64,000 nucleotides of DNA from Xanthomonas sp. Leaf148 (GCF_001423585.1 NZ_LMOP01000001.1:496001-560000), one strand, 5' to 3'. Positions 17,212-26,283 are shown, counted from the first letter of the stretch. Program-made: numbers and translations. The notes: generated from the letters alone by a model not told the origin.

Positions 17212-18420
17212 TCAGTCGTTGGTCACCACACTGCGCTGACGTTGCTCCTGCCACACCGCCAGCGCGTAGACCAGCAACCCGCCGAGTGCGGTGGCTGCAC
17301 CCACATACCCGGTAGAGGTCCAGCCCCAGCCTGCGGTGATCGCCATGCCGCCCAGCCAGGGGCCCAAGGCATTTGCGGTATTGAAGGCGGCGTGGTTGGA
17401 CGCTGCGGCCAGCGTCTGCGCTTCGGCTGCCACGTCCATCAGGCGGGTCTGCAACGCCGGCGCCAGAGCGCCCATCGTGCCGACCGCCACAATGGAAACG
17501 AACACCCACAGGCCCGAATGCGCAGCCAGCGGGAAGGTCAGCATCACCACAATCGACCACACCAACAGCACCGGCACCGCGCGGAATTGCATGCGGTCGA
17601 ACAACCACCCGCCCAGGATGCTGCCGAGCACGCCACCGACGCCGAATGCGGCCATCGCCAACGGAATGCGCGCAGGCGCTACGCCAGTGACCGCGGTCAG
17701 GGTCGGCGCCAGATAACTGAAAACGCAGAACATCCCGGAAAACCCCACCGCGCCGATCGCCAACGCCAGCCACACCTGCGGCTGGTTGAACGCACGCAGC
17801 TCGCGCAATGGCTGCTGACGTGGCTCGTCCGGCGCAGGCGGCAACAACGCAGCCACCGCCGCGACCGTGCCCAGCGCAATCACCGACACCGACGCATACG
17901 CCCAGCGCCAGCTCACGATCTGCCCCAGCCAGGTCGCCAGCGGGTTGCCCACCAGCAAGGCAACGCTCAAGCCCAGCAGCACGCGACCCACCGCAGTGGC
18001 ACGTTGATTGGGCGGGCTGATCGAGGCGGCAACCAGAGAGGCAACGCCGAAATACGCGCCATGCGGCAGCCCGGCGATGAAGCGACACAACAACATCGTG
18101 TGGTAGCTCGGCGCCAACGCACTGGCAAGGTTGCCCAGCGCGTAGAACACCATCAGCAGCAACAACAAGGTGCGACGCGGCCAGCGCGCGCCCAGAATCG
18201 CCAGCAACGGCGCGCCGACCACCACACCCAGCGCATAGGCGCTGATGACATGGCCCACCTGCGGCTCGCTGATCTGCAGGCCCTGCGCGATCTGCGTCAT
18301 CAGGCCCATTGTGGAAAACTCGCTGATGCCGATCGCAAAACCGCCCATCGCCAGCGCAAGCAGGATCAGCACGTAATCGCGCCGTGGCACGCGCGGCGTT
18401 GAGAGATCGATATCGGACAT
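17212..18420 (-). CDS. MFS efflux transporter (AraJ/NepI-like)
   Basis: A 402-residue major facilitator with 12 predicted transmembrane helices, DHA1-type, resembling the arabinose-efflux/purine-efflux group. Landmarks are GGFAIGISEFSTMGLM in helix 1, the loop-2 motif LGARWPRRTLLLLLMVFYAL, RFIAGLPHGAYFGVAS in helix 4 and the ARWPRRT-like repeat GGWLFDRMQFRAVP in the second half. The substrate is not deducible. ATG 18420 (MSDIDLST) has GGAG eight bases upstream. It is divergent from the alkene reductase, with a shared 244-bp control region. Confidence 0.88.
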   Translation of the reverse strand: MSDIDLSTPRVPRRDYVLILLALAMGGFAIGISEFSTMGLMTQIAQGLQISEPQVGHVISAYALGVVVGAPLLAILGARWPRRTLLLLLMVFYALGNLASALAPSYHTMLLCRFIAGLPHGAYFGVASLVAASISPPNQRATAVGRVLLGLSVALLVGNPLATWLGQIVSWRWAYASVSVIALGTVAAVAALLPPAPDEPRQQPLRELRAFNQPQVWLALAIGAVGFSGMFCVFSYLAPTLTAVTGVAPARIPLAMAAFGVGGVLGSILGGWLFDRMQFRAVPVLLVWSIVVMLTFPLAAHSGLWVFVSIVAVGTMGALAPALQTRLMDVAAEAQTLAAASNHAAFNTANALGPWLGGMAITAGWGWTSTGYVGAATALGGLLVYALAVWQEQRQRSVVTND

Positions 18421-18451
18421 GCCCGACTCCAGGATGACGGGGCGGCTTATT

Positions 18452-18469
18452 ATTGTGCAATGCAGCAAT
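18452..18469. promoter_or_regulatory. possible shared operator between MFS and alkene reductase genes
   Basis: ATTGTGCAATGCAGCAAT is an imperfect dyad (ATTG...CAAT ends around a TGCAATGCA core). Just beside it the minus strand reads ACAATAATAAG, a possible -10 for the MFS gene 27-37 bases from its start. The position suits a regulator of the divergent pair. No regulator gene is adjacent. Confidence 0.35.
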
Positions 18470-18664
18470 TAGCGAAAGGCGTGTGCTTGCAGCGATTCAG
18501 CGCCAACCCGCAGCACATCACAGTTCGCCGCGCGTTGGCGTGCTGGAGACGCAGTGTCCTATTGGCATCGCTCGAATCTGCTTGGGTCCGCCACCATCGC
18601 TGTGGGGCACCGCGATCGGCGTGGTGCCGCGCCTGGCGCGCGATCCAACTCGAACTGGTTGCTG

Positions 18665-19759
18665 ATGTCCAAATCCACTGAATCTCCGTTGTTCTCCCCG
18701 GTGCGCCTGGGCGCATTGGATCTTGCCAACCGCGTGATCATGGCGCCGCTGACGCGCAACCGCGCCGGCGCCGGCCAGGTGCCCTCGCCGCTCGCCGCCG
18801 AGTATTACGGCCAGCGCGCCACCGCCGGCCTGATCGTTGCAGAAGGCACGCAGATCAGTCCGCTCGGCCAGGGGTATCTGGACACCCCCGGCATCTACAC
18901 CCAGGCGCAGGTCGAAGGCTGGCGCGTAGTCACCGACGAAGTGCATCGCCGTGGCGGCAAGATCGTGCTGCAGCTATGGCATGTCGGCCGCGTCTCGCAC
19001 ATCAGCGTTCTGCCTCCGGGCGAAGTGCCGATTGCGCCCAGCGCCATTCGCGCCGAAGGCAAGACCTACACCAAGAGCGGCTTTGAAGATGTATCCGAGC
19101 CGCGCGCCCTGGAACTGGATGAAATTCCCGCACTGATCGAGGATTACCGTCTCGCTGCGCGCAACGCGATCGATGCCGGTTTCGATGGCGTGGAAGTGCA
19201 TGCCGCCAACGGCTATCTGCTCGATCAGTTCCTGCGCGATGGCTCCAACAAGCGCACCGATGCCTACGGCGGCGACATCGAAAATCGCACACGCCTGCTG
19301 AGCGAAGTGGTGCAGGCCATCGCCGACGAGATCGGTGCCGAGCGTACCGGGGTGCGGTTGTCGCCGGTGACCCCGGTGTACGGCGCACACGACTCCGATC
19401 CGCAGCCGTTGTTCGAACGTGCGGTCGAGCGGCTCAACCTGATCGGCGGGCTGGCCTTCATACACGTGATCGAAGGCGCCACCGGTGGCGCTCGCGACAA
19501 CATCGCCTTCGACTACGCCGCATTGCGTACCAAGTTCGATGGTGCATGGATTGCCAACAACGGCTACGACCGTGGCATGTCCGAACACGCCATCAGCAGC
19601 GACTACGCCGATGCAATCGCTTACGGCCGCCCCTTCATTGCCAACCCGGATCTGGTGCGTCGCCTACACGAGAAAGCACCGCTGGCAGCCGTCGACCAGG
19701 CCACCCTGTACGGTGGCGGTGCCAAGGGCTATACGGATTACCCCGCACTGGCGGACTGA
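18665..19759 (+). CDS. nemA: alkene reductase, Old Yellow Enzyme family (NemA-like)
   Basis: A 364-residue FMN-dependent ene-reductase that reduces activated C=C bonds, maleimides and nitro-esters with NADPH. The TIM-barrel landmarks are present: FSPVRLGALDLANRVIMAPL at the start, LQLWHVGRVSH near 103, the substrate-binding VEVHAANGYLLDQFLRDGSN around 176-195 with the His/Asn pair, and GRPFIANPDLVRRL near the C-terminus for FMN phosphate. ATG 18665 begins the conserved sequence. It is divergent from the MFS exporter, suggesting a joint detoxification function. Confidence 0.92.
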   Translation: MSKSTESPLFSPVRLGALDLANRVIMAPLTRNRAGAGQVPSPLAAEYYGQRATAGLIVAEGTQISPLGQGYLDTPGIYTQAQVEGWRVVTDEVHRRGGKIVLQLWHVGRVSHISVLPPGEVPIAPSAIRAEGKTYTKSGFEDVSEPRALELDEIPALIEDYRLAARNAIDAGFDGVEVHAANGYLLDQFLRDGSNKRTDAYGGDIENRTRLLSEVVQAIADEIGAERTGVRLSPVTPVYGAHDSDPQPLFERAVERLNLIGGLAFIHVIEGATGGARDNIAFDYAALRTKFDGAWIANNGYDRGMSEHAISSDYADAIAYGRPFIANPDLVRRLHEKAPLAAVDQATLYGGGAKGYTDYPALAD

Positions 19760-19775
19760 TTCCGACCACAGCTCG

Positions 19776-19811
19776 CCCGATCACCGCTGCAACGAAGCGG
19801 CGGTGATCGGG
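19776..19811 (+). terminator. hairpin after the alkene reductase gene
   Basis: Perfect 12-bp inverted repeat (19776-19787 and 19800-19811, CCCGATCACCGC and complement), 17 nt after the stop. No T-tract. Confidence 0.55.
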
Positions 19812-19998
19812 TAGCGGATCGGATCGGTCGCGCGCGCAACGCGCGAAGCCGTGCAGCGCAGCGACCGCAGACCAGCCCGATTGATCGGCCTGCGTGCAAG
19901 GCCACCCTTCGCGTGTCGCGCCGACACCACAGCGTCGCTACATGACGCGCCCGTTGCATCCGGATAGCATCCAGGCGGCCCTTGCTGCCGGAATTCCA

Positions 19999-21048
19999 AT
20001 GCGCCGCTTTTTCTCGTTTGCCCTGTGCTGCACGCTGCTGATCGGCGGGCAAGCGCTTGCCGTGCCGTTCTGGGGCGCGCGCCAGTCCAGCCCCGCCGAT
20101 ACCCTGCCCACGCAGCTCAAGCCGGGCGAATGGATCTGGGGTGGCGTCAGCAAAGGCTGGGGGCCGATGGCGGTGATCGTCAGCCTGACCGAACAACGCG
20201 CGTATGCATATCGCAACGGCATCCTGATCGGCGTGTCCACCATCAGCTCCGGCAAGCTCGGGCACGAAACGCCGACCGGTGTGTTCACCATCCTGCAGAA
20301 GGACAAGGACCACCGCTCCAACATCTACAACGCCGCCCCCATGCCGTATCAGCAGCGGCTGACCTGGGACGGCGTCGCCCTGCACGCCGGCGGCCTGCCC
20401 GGCTATCCGGAATCGCACGGTTGCGTGCATCTGCCGTCGGAATTTGCGCGATTGCTGTTCGACAATTCCAACATGGGCATGGTGGTGGTGGTCGCGCAGG
20501 CCGGCATCAGTGCCGACGATGTGGTGCATCCGCGCGCGCTCAGCCCGATCGATCCCACCACCGGCGCCGAGCGCGCCCTGCTGCCGCTACCCAACGGCCA
20601 GGCATTTGCCTGGCAGCCGGATCTGGCGCCGGCCGGCCCGATCTCGATGCTGATCAGCAGTACTGACCAGCAACTGGTGGTCTACCGCAACGGTGTGGAA
20701 ATCGGGCGCGCGCAAGTCGCCTTGCACGCAGAGCCCGGCGCCGCACCGCTGGGCACGCAGGCTTTCATCGTCGGCCAGGGCTTTTTGCCGGGCGACCTCC
20801 CCGGGCTGCCCGGTCAGCGCATGCCCAACTGGATGCGGATCGGCATTCCCGGCAGTACCGCAGCGGCAGGGCAGGCGCTGGACGCCAGCACCGTCGCGCG
20901 CCTGCAGGTGCCGCCCGCATTTCTGGCCGGGCTGCTGCCGCTGCTGACCCCTGGCGTGGTGTTGGTCGCCACCGACCAGCGCATCCTGCCCGAGACCACC
21001 GGCGCCAAGCTGCAGGTGCTGGATTCGGATCCGCCTGAAACACCATGA
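19999..21048 (+). CDS. L,D-transpeptidase (YkuD domain)
   Basis: A 349-residue exported enzyme. A signal peptide occupies residues 1-21 (MRRFFSFALCCTLLIGGQALA). The YkuD catalytic domain spans about 45-170 with the conserved ALHAGGLPGYPESHGCVHL segment; in SHGCVHL the nucleophile is Cys142 after His140. A second, poorly conserved domain of about 160 residues follows. L,D-transpeptidases form 3-3 peptidoglycan cross-links or attach outer-membrane lipoproteins to peptidoglycan. ATG 19999 has GGAA upstream and directly precedes the signal peptide, so the 35-codon upstream extension is rejected. Two Lpp-like lipoproteins at 39295 and 39868 are possible substrates (inference). Confidence 0.9.
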   Translation: MRRFFSFALCCTLLIGGQALAVPFWGARQSSPADTLPTQLKPGEWIWGGVSKGWGPMAVIVSLTEQRAYAYRNGILIGVSTISSGKLGHETPTGVFTILQKDKDHRSNIYNAAPMPYQQRLTWDGVALHAGGLPGYPESHGCVHLPSEFARLLFDNSNMGMVVVVAQAGISADDVVHPRALSPIDPTTGAERALLPLPNGQAFAWQPDLAPAGPISMLISSTDQQLVVYRNGVEIGRAQVALHAEPGAAPLGTQAFIVGQGFLPGDLPGLPGQRMPNWMRIGIPGSTAAAGQALDASTVARLQVPPAFLAGLLPLLTPGVVLVATDQRILPETTGAKLQVLDSDPPETP

Positions 21049-21231
21049 GCGCGCTATCAGCACTCTGCCTGGACAGGCAGGCACCTGCGGCGTTAGCTGC
21101 GTACTGCATGCCGGCATCCTCAGCGCGCGGCGTGTCCTTTCGACTGGGTGCTCCTTCGCTGCCGATGCGCGATTGTCAGCACAGCGCTGCTGGCACATGA
21201 TGCGGTTACCTCATTGCCAAGGATGTGCGTG

Positions 21232-22023
21232 ATGCGCCTGCTCGCTGCGGTTCTGTTCGGCATCAACGTGATGGCATGCACCATGGCCGATGCATCGGCA
21301 CAAACCACGCGTCCTGCGCCGCCAAGCGCGGACTGCCTGGATGCGCGCCAGGTGACGGAATTACATCAGGCCGATGCGCGTACGCTTGCTGTAGCACAAC
21401 ACGACGGACGCCTGTTCCGCCTGCAGTTGGCGCAGGACTGCCCACAGCTCGCCGCGCAGGCAGATGCCAATCTGCTCGCGCCGCACGGTTGGGTCTGCAA
21501 TGGCGCGCAGGCGTATGTCAGCGCCGGGCAGCAACGGTGCGCGATTAGCCAGGTCACCACGCTCAGCGCGCGCGACTACGCCGGCATTGCCCGGCAGCGC
21601 GACCGCGACGGTGTGCCCACACTGGAAGGCGTCAGCGTGCGCGAAGCACGTCGTCGCAACTTCGCCGGCTCGTCCAGCTACTGCTTCAATCCCAGCATGC
21701 TGCGCGCATGGTCGGAAGACGCGCAGGGCCTGGTGGTGGAAGTGTCGCCACGCCATCCCGGCACGCATCGCCATTATCGCGTCGAGTTGATGGACAGCTG
21801 CCGCGAACTCAGCGGCGCACCGCCGATCCGCTTCGTGTCCGGCATGGGCTTGAATGCGATCTGCGGCAATCCCGGCGACAAGGTCGATGTCCTCGACGAA
21901 ATCGGCCTTGCCGGCGCAGGCGTCGGAACGGGCCAGCAAGGCGACCTGAGCACCATGCGCGGCGGGCAGTTTGCGCGGATGCGCCAGAGCTGCATGGTGG
22001 CGGCGGTGTATCCGCGCGATTGA
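21232..22023 (+). CDS. exported protein with two DUF6491-like halves
   Basis: A 263-residue hypothetical exported protein with an N-terminal signal peptide (MRLLAAVLFGINVMACTM). Two similar halves follow. The first reads DCLDARQVTELHQADARTLA then FRLQLAQDCPQL and WVCNGAQAYVSAGQQRC. The second reads YCFNPSMLRAWSEDAQGL then YRVELMDSCREL and LNAICGNPGDKVDVL. Each half resembles DUF6491, a small cysteine-containing exported family of unknown function. Conserved Cys pairs may form disulfides. Start ATG 21232 follows AAGGA by eight bases; ATG 21223 is possible. Confidence 0.7.
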   Translation: MRLLAAVLFGINVMACTMADASAQTTRPAPPSADCLDARQVTELHQADARTLAVAQHDGRLFRLQLAQDCPQLAAQADANLLAPHGWVCNGAQAYVSAGQQRCAISQVTTLSARDYAGIARQRDRDGVPTLEGVSVREARRRNFAGSSSYCFNPSMLRAWSEDAQGLVVEVSPRHPGTHRHYRVELMDSCRELSGAPPIRFVSGMGLNAICGNPGDKVDVLDEIGLAGAGVGTGQQGDLSTMRGGQFARMRQSCMVAAVYPRD

Positions 22024-22134
22024 CGACGCCTGCAAGACAGGCGCTGCACTGCACCGCGGGAGCGCGATGAACTTCCACTAGAGCCATCGCGCACAAGCGT
22101 ATTCCTGCGCGAGCGACTTACCCGCGAGTGACGC

Positions 22135-22470
22135 TCACGCCTTGCGCAAGAAGCAGGTCTTCAGCACCAGCCCCTTGATCTTTTCCGAGTTGCCTTCGAT
22201 ATGTTCGGCATCGTCTTCGACCAGGCGGATATTGCGGATCACCGTGCCCTGCTTGAGCGGAATCGACGCCCCCTTGACCTTGAGATCCTTGATCACCGTC
22301 ACCGTGTCGCCAGCCTGCAACACGTTGCCGTTGCTGTCGCGCACGACGGTCGCGCTCGCGGTGGCCTCGCCTGCACTCCATTCGAAACCGCACTCCGCGC
22401 AGATCGACAACGCGCCGTCGGCATAGGTGTTGTCCTGGCCGCATTGCGGGCAGGCGGGAACGGTAGACAT
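22135..22470 (-). CDS. PhnA/YjdM-type zinc-ribbon protein
   Basis: A 111-residue protein of the PhnA (YjdM) family. The N-terminal zinc ribbon is CPQCGQDNTYADG...CAEC (residues 8-30). The C-terminal SH3-like PhnA domain follows (DSNGNVLQAGDTVTVIKDLK, GLVLKTCFLRKA). Despite the historical name, a role in phosphonate metabolism is unsupported and the true function is unclear. The start is ATG 22470; the long upstream extension of the frame is not coding. It is divergent from the CDF gene at 22585. Confidence 0.9.
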   Translation of the reverse strand: MSTVPACPQCGQDNTYADGALSICAECGFEWSAGEATASATVVRDSNGNVLQAGDTVTVIKDLKVKGASIPLKQGTVIRNIRLVEDDAEHIEGNSEKIKGLVLKTCFLRKA

Positions 22471-22584
22471 GCGATTCCTTGGTCGAAACGGGCGTGGATT
22501 GTAGCTCCCCGGCGCTGCGATCACGCACCCGGCACGGCCACGGCGCGATAGTGCAGCGCTTATCGAATACCCCGCAGGTCGCAC

Positions 22585-23631
22585 GTGTCCAACCCGCCAG
22601 TGCCCCCCACATCGAGCGCCGCACACGCTGGCAACGCCGACGGCGGACCCAGCGATGCCGGATCCGGCGGCCCTGCAAAGCCCAAGGGCTCGCACCTGGT
22701 GGTTTACGTCGCGCTGGCCGGCAATCTGGCCATCGCAGTGGCCAAATTCATTGCTGCAGGCATTTCCGGCAGCTCGGCCATGCTCAGCGAAGGTGTGCAT
22801 TCGCTGGTGGACACCGTTAACGAGGTACTGCTGCTGTACGGCTTGCGTCGTGCCGCGCAAGCACCCACGCCGACACACCCATTCGGCTACGGGCGTGAGC
22901 TGTACTTCTGGAGTTTCATCGTCGCGTTGTTGGTGTTTGCGATGGGCGCCGGCGTCTCGCTTTACGAAGGCATCGTGCATCTGCGTCATCCCGAGCCGGC
23001 CAAGAGCCATCTTGTCGCCTACTGCGTGCTCGGTGTCTCGATCGTGTTTGAAGGCATTTCCTGGGTGGTGGCACTACGCGAATTCCGCGCCAAAAAGGGC
23101 CGCATGGGCTATTTCGAGGCGTTTCGCCAGAGCAAGGATCCCAGCACCTTTACTGTCTTGCTGGAAGACAGCGCAGCGTTGATCGGCCTGTTCATGGCAC
23201 TGCTTGGCCTGGCCGGCGCACAGCTGTTCGACATGCCCGAGCTCGACGGCATCGCATCGATCGGCATTGCCGGTGTGCTCGCTTTCACCGCGTTTCTGCT
23301 GGCGCGCGAAACCAAGGGCTTGCTGATCGGCGAACCCGCGCATGCGCATGTCACCGAGTCGCTGTTGCGCATTGCCGCCAGCGACCCGGATGTGCGCGCC
23401 GCCAACGGCGTGCTGACCATGCAGATGGGCCCGAACCAGGTGGTTGCCGCGCTCAGCGCCGAGTTCGAAGACAGCCGCACCACGCCGCAGATCGAGGCCT
23501 GCGTCGGGCGCATCGAAACGGCAGCCAAGCGCCAGCATCCCGAGCTCACCGCGTTGTTCATCAAACCGCAGACACCGGAAACCTGGCACGCGCGCCGCGC
23601 ACAGATCGAGCGTGGTGCGCAGACGGAGTGA
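22585..23631 (+). CDS. cation diffusion facilitator family transporter
   Basis: A 348-residue CDF protein exporting divalent metals such as Zn, Co or Fe by proton antiport. A Pro/Ala-rich leader precedes about six transmembrane helices. The metal-site helices carry SSAMLSEGVHSLVDTVNEVL (HxxxD) and VLLEDSAALIGLFMALLGL (ExxA/D type). FGYGRELYFWSFIVALLVF is the conserved loop-helix 3 region. A short C-terminal cytosolic domain follows. The start codon is GTG 22585 with a weak AGG site. Metal specificity is uncertain. Confidence 0.9.
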   Translation: MSNPPVPPTSSAAHAGNADGGPSDAGSGGPAKPKGSHLVVYVALAGNLAIAVAKFIAAGISGSSAMLSEGVHSLVDTVNEVLLLYGLRRAAQAPTPTHPFGYGRELYFWSFIVALLVFAMGAGVSLYEGIVHLRHPEPAKSHLVAYCVLGVSIVFEGISWVVALREFRAKKGRMGYFEAFRQSKDPSTFTVLLEDSAALIGLFMALLGLAGAQLFDMPELDGIASIGIAGVLAFTAFLLARETKGLLIGEPAHAHVTESLLRIAASDPDVRAANGVLTMQMGPNQVVAALSAEFEDSRTTPQIEACVGRIETAAKRQHPELTALFIKPQTPETWHARRAQIERGAQTE

Positions 23632-24121
23632 ATGCGCACACAGTCGGCTAATGTAGCTGCGCTGCGCGCTCGATGTGCGCGTTTTAGCGCCATGCGCGCT
23701 GTACCGTGACGCAGCGAACCGGCAGCAAACGCATTAGAACAGCCAACAAAACGACTGTACTCACCGCCAAGCGAGCGCTGCCGTTGCTCGGTGCGACATG
23801 GACCACGCGTGCACTCCGGTATTGAGCACGCCGTCCACACCTCTCTGACCACTGCTCGCTATGTGTTGCAAGCGCCGCTCTTGATACACGGGCCGTGTAG
23901 CGAGCCGAACCGCACGAACGTCGCACACAAGCCTGCGTGGCACGGCACTGGCTTGCAGCAGCGTCGTGCCATGCAGTGCACCAAACTGATCCTCGCCCAA
24001 ACCGCAACGCCTGCTGCGGTTGCATGATCCACTGCGATTGCCTACGGTGTGCAGGCAGCATCTCTTCGCATCGTGAATCAGCCGATGCACTCCCCTCGAT
24101 CACCCGTCATGGAGGTTTCCA
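23632..24121. other. long intergenic region containing one dispersed repeat
   Basis: About 490 bp with no convincing gene between the CDF transporter and slyD. It holds repeat copy B (23795-23872). The slyD ribosome-binding site GGAGG ends the region. Confidence 0.5.
23795..23872 (-). repeat. dispersed intergenic repeat, copy B
   Basis: Read on the minus strand, this aligns along its whole length with copy A at 43369-43439: TAGCGAGCA start, GTGT(A/G)GACGGCG middle, CTCA..ACCGGAG then ACGCG end. By eye about three quarters of positions match over 70 bp. Confidence 0.7.
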
Positions 24122-24595
24122 ATGGAAATCAGCCAAGGTCGCGTTGCGACCATTCACTACACACTGTCCGATGACAGCGGCCTGGTACTGGACCGCTCCA
24201 CCCCGGACACCCCGCTGAGCTATCTGCACGGTGCCGGCAACATCGTTCCCGGCCTGGAGCAAGCACTGGACGGCAAGCGCATCGGCGACACGCTCACTGC
24301 CGATGTTGCGCCCGAACAAGGCTATGGCCCACGTCACGAACAGCTGATCCAGCACGTGCCGCGCGATGCCTTCCCCACCGATGTCGACGTCGTGCCCGGC
24401 GTGCAGTTCGAAGCCCGCACCCAACAGGGCCCGGTCCTGGTGACCGTGACCGACGTTGGCCCAGAGCAGGTGACTGTGGACGGCAATCACCCGCTGGCCG
24501 GGCAGACCCTGCACTTCGCAGTCGAAGTGGTTGAAGTGCGCGAAGCCACTACCGATGAATTGAACCAGGGCCACGTCGACGACATCGCGGCCTGA
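24122..24595 (+). CDS. slyD: SlyD-type FKBP peptidyl-prolyl isomerase without His-rich tail
   Basis: A 157-residue FKBP with an inserted IF chaperone domain. The FKBP core (VATIHYTLSDDSGLVLDRS, YLHGAGNIVPGLEQAL) is interrupted at about residues 70-125 by the IF domain (APEQGYGPRHEQLIQHVP). NHPLAGQTLHFAVEVVEVRE closes the fold. SlyD accelerates proline isomerisation and acts as a chaperone. The metal-binding His/Cys-rich tail of E. coli SlyD is missing, so a nickel role is unlikely. A strong GGAGG lies seven bases before the ATG. Confidence 0.93.
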   Translation: MEISQGRVATIHYTLSDDSGLVLDRSTPDTPLSYLHGAGNIVPGLEQALDGKRIGDTLTADVAPEQGYGPRHEQLIQHVPRDAFPTDVDVVPGVQFEARTQQGPVLVTVTDVGPEQVTVDGNHPLAGQTLHFAVEVVEVREATTDELNQGHVDDIAA

Positions 24596-24602
24596 TGCAA
24601 GA

Positions 24603-24628
24603 TGCCGCGTGCCGCCCGGCACGCGGCA
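24603..24628 (+). terminator. hairpin after slyD
   Basis: Perfect 11-bp stem (24603-24613 and 24618-24628, TGCCGCGTGCC and complement) with a GCCC loop, eight bases after the slyD stop. No T-tract, but very stable. Confidence 0.6.
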
Positions 24629-24718
24629 CATCGGCCCGGGCGCAATGCCTGCGCGCCGGTCTGGACGGTGGACGCGGCAGCCGTAGTAAAGTGCGCGGCC
24701 CGCTCTCAGGCACTCTGC

Positions 24719-26095
24719 ATGAAACTCGGCATCGACTTCGGTACTAGCAACTCCGCCGCCGCGGCGATTGTCGACGGGCAGGTGCAACCGGTGCGCTTCG
24801 GTGAGGCCTTGCAGTTCCGCACCACTGTATATTTCCCCGACACCATGCGCGATCCGGAGAATTTCAGCCTCACGCCCGCGCTGGAATACGAGATGGAGCG
24901 CTTGATCGACTCCGCCCGCCGCGATGCGACTGCCGCCGGCCGTACCCCCAATCAGGACAGCCTGCGCCGCGAGGCGTTGCGCATCGTGCGCCGGCAATGG
25001 ATGGAAGAGCAGGTGCGCGAGCCGCGCAGCTCGGCGGCGCTGCTGCAGAACGCGGTGTACGGCGACGACGCGCTGGATGCCTACTTCCTCGAAGGCGAAG
25101 GCAATCTGGTGCAAAGCCCCAAGTCGATGCTGGGCTACAACCTGCACCCGCGCGCGCGTCAGACCATCACCGGCATCGCCACGCACGTGCTGGAACATAT
25201 CCGTCTCACCGCCTCGCGCCAGTTCGATCTCAACATCCGCAACGCCGTACTCGGCCGTCCGGTGCAATTTCGCAGTTCGATCGGCGAAGCCGGCAATGCA
25301 CAGGCACTGGAGATTTTGCAGACCGCCGCCATCGCCGCCGGTTTCGACAGCGTTGAGTTTCTCGAAGAACCCGCAGCGGCCGCGATGCACTATCACGTCA
25401 GCCACGACACCCGGCACGACACGGTGGTGGTGGACATCGGCGGCGGCACCACCGACATCGCGCATGCCAGCGTCGGCGGCAGTGCCCCGCCGCAGGTGCA
25501 CCGCGCCTGGGGCATTCCGCGCGGCGGTACCGATATCGATCTGGCGCTCAGTCTCGCCGCCTATATGCCGCTGTTCGGCCGCGGCATCACCCGCGTGCCG
25601 GCGCACCACTATGTGGAAGCGGCGATGGTGCAGGACATGACCCGTCAACGCGAATTCCGCCTGCACAAATACCAGGACGTGCCTGCCCCGTTCGACAAGC
25701 GCCTGCAGGCATTGCAGGACACCGGCAATACCGCGCGCCTGTATCGCGGCGTGGAAGCCTGCAAGATCGCGCTCAGCGAGCTCGACCAGCACCAGGCATC
25801 GCTGGAGTTCATCGAACGCGGGCTGGGCGTGGACGTGCAGGCCAGCGCACTGGTGGCGTCCGCTTCCAGCTATCTGCGCGAGTTGGAAGGTTTGCTTGCG
25901 CAGGTGCGGGCCGACATGGCCGCACCGCCGGCCACCCTGTTCCTGACGGGCGGCATGTCGCGCGCCGGCTATATCCGCGACACCGTGGCGGCGGCCTTTC
26001 CGGAATCGCGCATGGTGCATGGCGATCCCTCGTTCGGCGTGGTGCAGGGCCTGGCTTGGGCAGCGGCTCAGGGCGCCCGCCCGTCGGACGGTTAA
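24719..26095 (+). CDS. yegD: Hsp70-family chaperone, YegD-like
   Basis: A 458-residue short Hsp70 homologue. The ATPase signature motifs are present: MKLGIDFGTSNSAAA (phosphate 1), VVVDIGGGTTDIAHA (phosphate 2, about residues 237-251) and LFLTGGMSRAGYI (adenosine motif, about 407-419). It lacks the canonical C-terminal substrate-binding domain and lid, as in YegD. The role is unproven, probably protein quality control. ATG 24719 precedes the first conserved strand, so the upstream frame extension is not used. Confidence 0.92.
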   Translation: MKLGIDFGTSNSAAAAIVDGQVQPVRFGEALQFRTTVYFPDTMRDPENFSLTPALEYEMERLIDSARRDATAAGRTPNQDSLRREALRIVRRQWMEEQVREPRSSAALLQNAVYGDDALDAYFLEGEGNLVQSPKSMLGYNLHPRARQTITGIATHVLEHIRLTASRQFDLNIRNAVLGRPVQFRSSIGEAGNAQALEILQTAAIAAGFDSVEFLEEPAAAAMHYHVSHDTRHDTVVVDIGGGTTDIAHASVGGSAPPQVHRAWGIPRGGTDIDLALSLAAYMPLFGRGITRVPAHHYVEAAMVQDMTRQREFRLHKYQDVPAPFDKRLQALQDTGNTARLYRGVEACKIALSELDQHQASLEFIERGLGVDVQASALVASASSYLRELEGLLAQVRADMAAPPATLFLTGGMSRAGYIRDTVAAAFPESRMVHGDPSFGVVQGLAWAAAQGARPSDG

Positions 26096-26122
26096 CACAA
26101 ATCGGCGCTCAGCGCCTATAAT
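26092..26122 (+). promoter_or_regulatory. sigma-70-type promoter for the 61-residue protein gene
   Basis: TTAACA (26092-26097) and a perfect TATAAT (26117-26122) are separated by 19 bases. The -35 overlaps the stop codon of the Hsp70 gene. Transcription from here would leave a leader of roughly 155 nt before ATG 26284. Confidence 0.5.
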
Positions 26123-26283
26123 GCGCGGTTGCTGCCTGACGCTCAGCCGTCTCGCCTGCAAGGCACGCCCGTCGTGCCGCCGCGATTGCGCACCGAACGC
26201 GATCGCACTTCTCGACACCGCTTTCGCGCGCACCACCCTCGCCGCACGCGGTGTCATTGCACTTCCCCGCTACAGGAGGCCAC

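Noticed and set aside
24107..26257. A very long open frame (over 700 codons) on the minus strand opposite slyD and the Hsp70 gene
   Set aside because: It is the codon-bias shadow of GC-rich genes on the plus strand, both of which have clear family motifs; its product has no recognisable domain.
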